The notes under the pieces: generated by a model
Seen by the model: only the letters and a program-made list of their open reading frames with translations
What the model was told of the DNA's origin: nothing
Databases searched by the model: none
Source of the DNA: an uncultured Lachnospiraceae bacterium
Lineage (GTDB): Bacteria > Bacillota > Clostridia > Lachnospirales > Lachnospiraceae
Assembly: GCA_934437985.1 (NCBI GenBank)
Contig: CAKSBI010000019.1
Span: 1 to 43,805 of the forward strand
Direction of reading: 5' to 3'
Length of the DNA: 43,805 bases
Shown here: in pieces, positions 43,802-43,805 of the stretch
How positions within the stretch are numbered: the stretch's first letter is position 1
Layout of the letters: each line of letters starts with the position of its first letter
Position numbers and translations under genes: made by a program

Positions 43802-43805
43802 AAGC

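Overview
The window looks like a chromosomal segment of a gut or rumen Lachnospiraceae bacterium (Clostridia, Bacillota). It is AT-rich, has strong GGAGG ribosome binding sites and sigma-A promoters, and encodes families common in that group (DUF951, DUF1292, DUF1700, DUF4358, COG2426, YtvI, Ig-like and FN3 secreted proteins, a GH10 xylanase lipoprotein). Genus cannot be fixed by eye.

Left end (1-3.6 kb): an agr-type peptide quorum-sensing locus in an unusual layout. A short AgrD-like autoinducer precursor (1-153, minus, cut by the window edge) diverges from agrB-agrA-agrC (386-3030, plus). The gap between them holds five copies of an 11-12 bp motif in two back-to-back direct-repeat arrays, each with an exact 21-bp period. 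This looks like a LytTR-type operator controlling both promoters. After it come a shared terminator, tRNA-Leu with an AAG anticodon, and a receiver-domain gene fragment.

3.6-14.7 kb (mostly minus): membrane and cell-wall housekeeping (YtvI-like permease, COG2426, RdgB, amidase), an RlmL-type rRNA methyltransferase, a rhodanese, a 67-aa NSSQ-repeat protein, a 166-bp palindromic element next to a DUF1700 protein, an acyltransferase-3 on the plus strand, then ybaB, dnaX and pfk.

14.8-27.1 kb (plus): a fucose/arabinose-isomerase-family gene with xylulokinase; a translation/replication block (small membrane protein, DUF951, rpsF, ssb, rpsR, then gdpP, rplI, dnaB); a MerR regulator; a secreted Ig-like protein; a D-2-hydroxyacid dehydrogenase.

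27.1-41.5 kb (mostly minus): an FN3 surface protein, a divergent GNAT plus a small secreted protein, a cyclophilin lipoprotein, DUF1292 (plus), then uvrD-like helicase, gltX and the GH10 xylanase in tandem, and a surface-polysaccharide O-acylation cluster (HAD, DHHW/AlgJ-like, MBOAT/AlgI-like, DUF4358, FN3-SGNH hydrolase).

Right end (41.7-43.8 kb): another secreted Ig-like protein, an XRE regulator, an interleaved inverted-repeat structure, a decayed PIN-domain gene and tRNA-Leu(UAG). The strongest candidates for something new are the divergent agr locus with its symmetric 21-bp operator, the palindromic element whose end coincides with stop codons at two sites, and the A34 tRNA-Leu.
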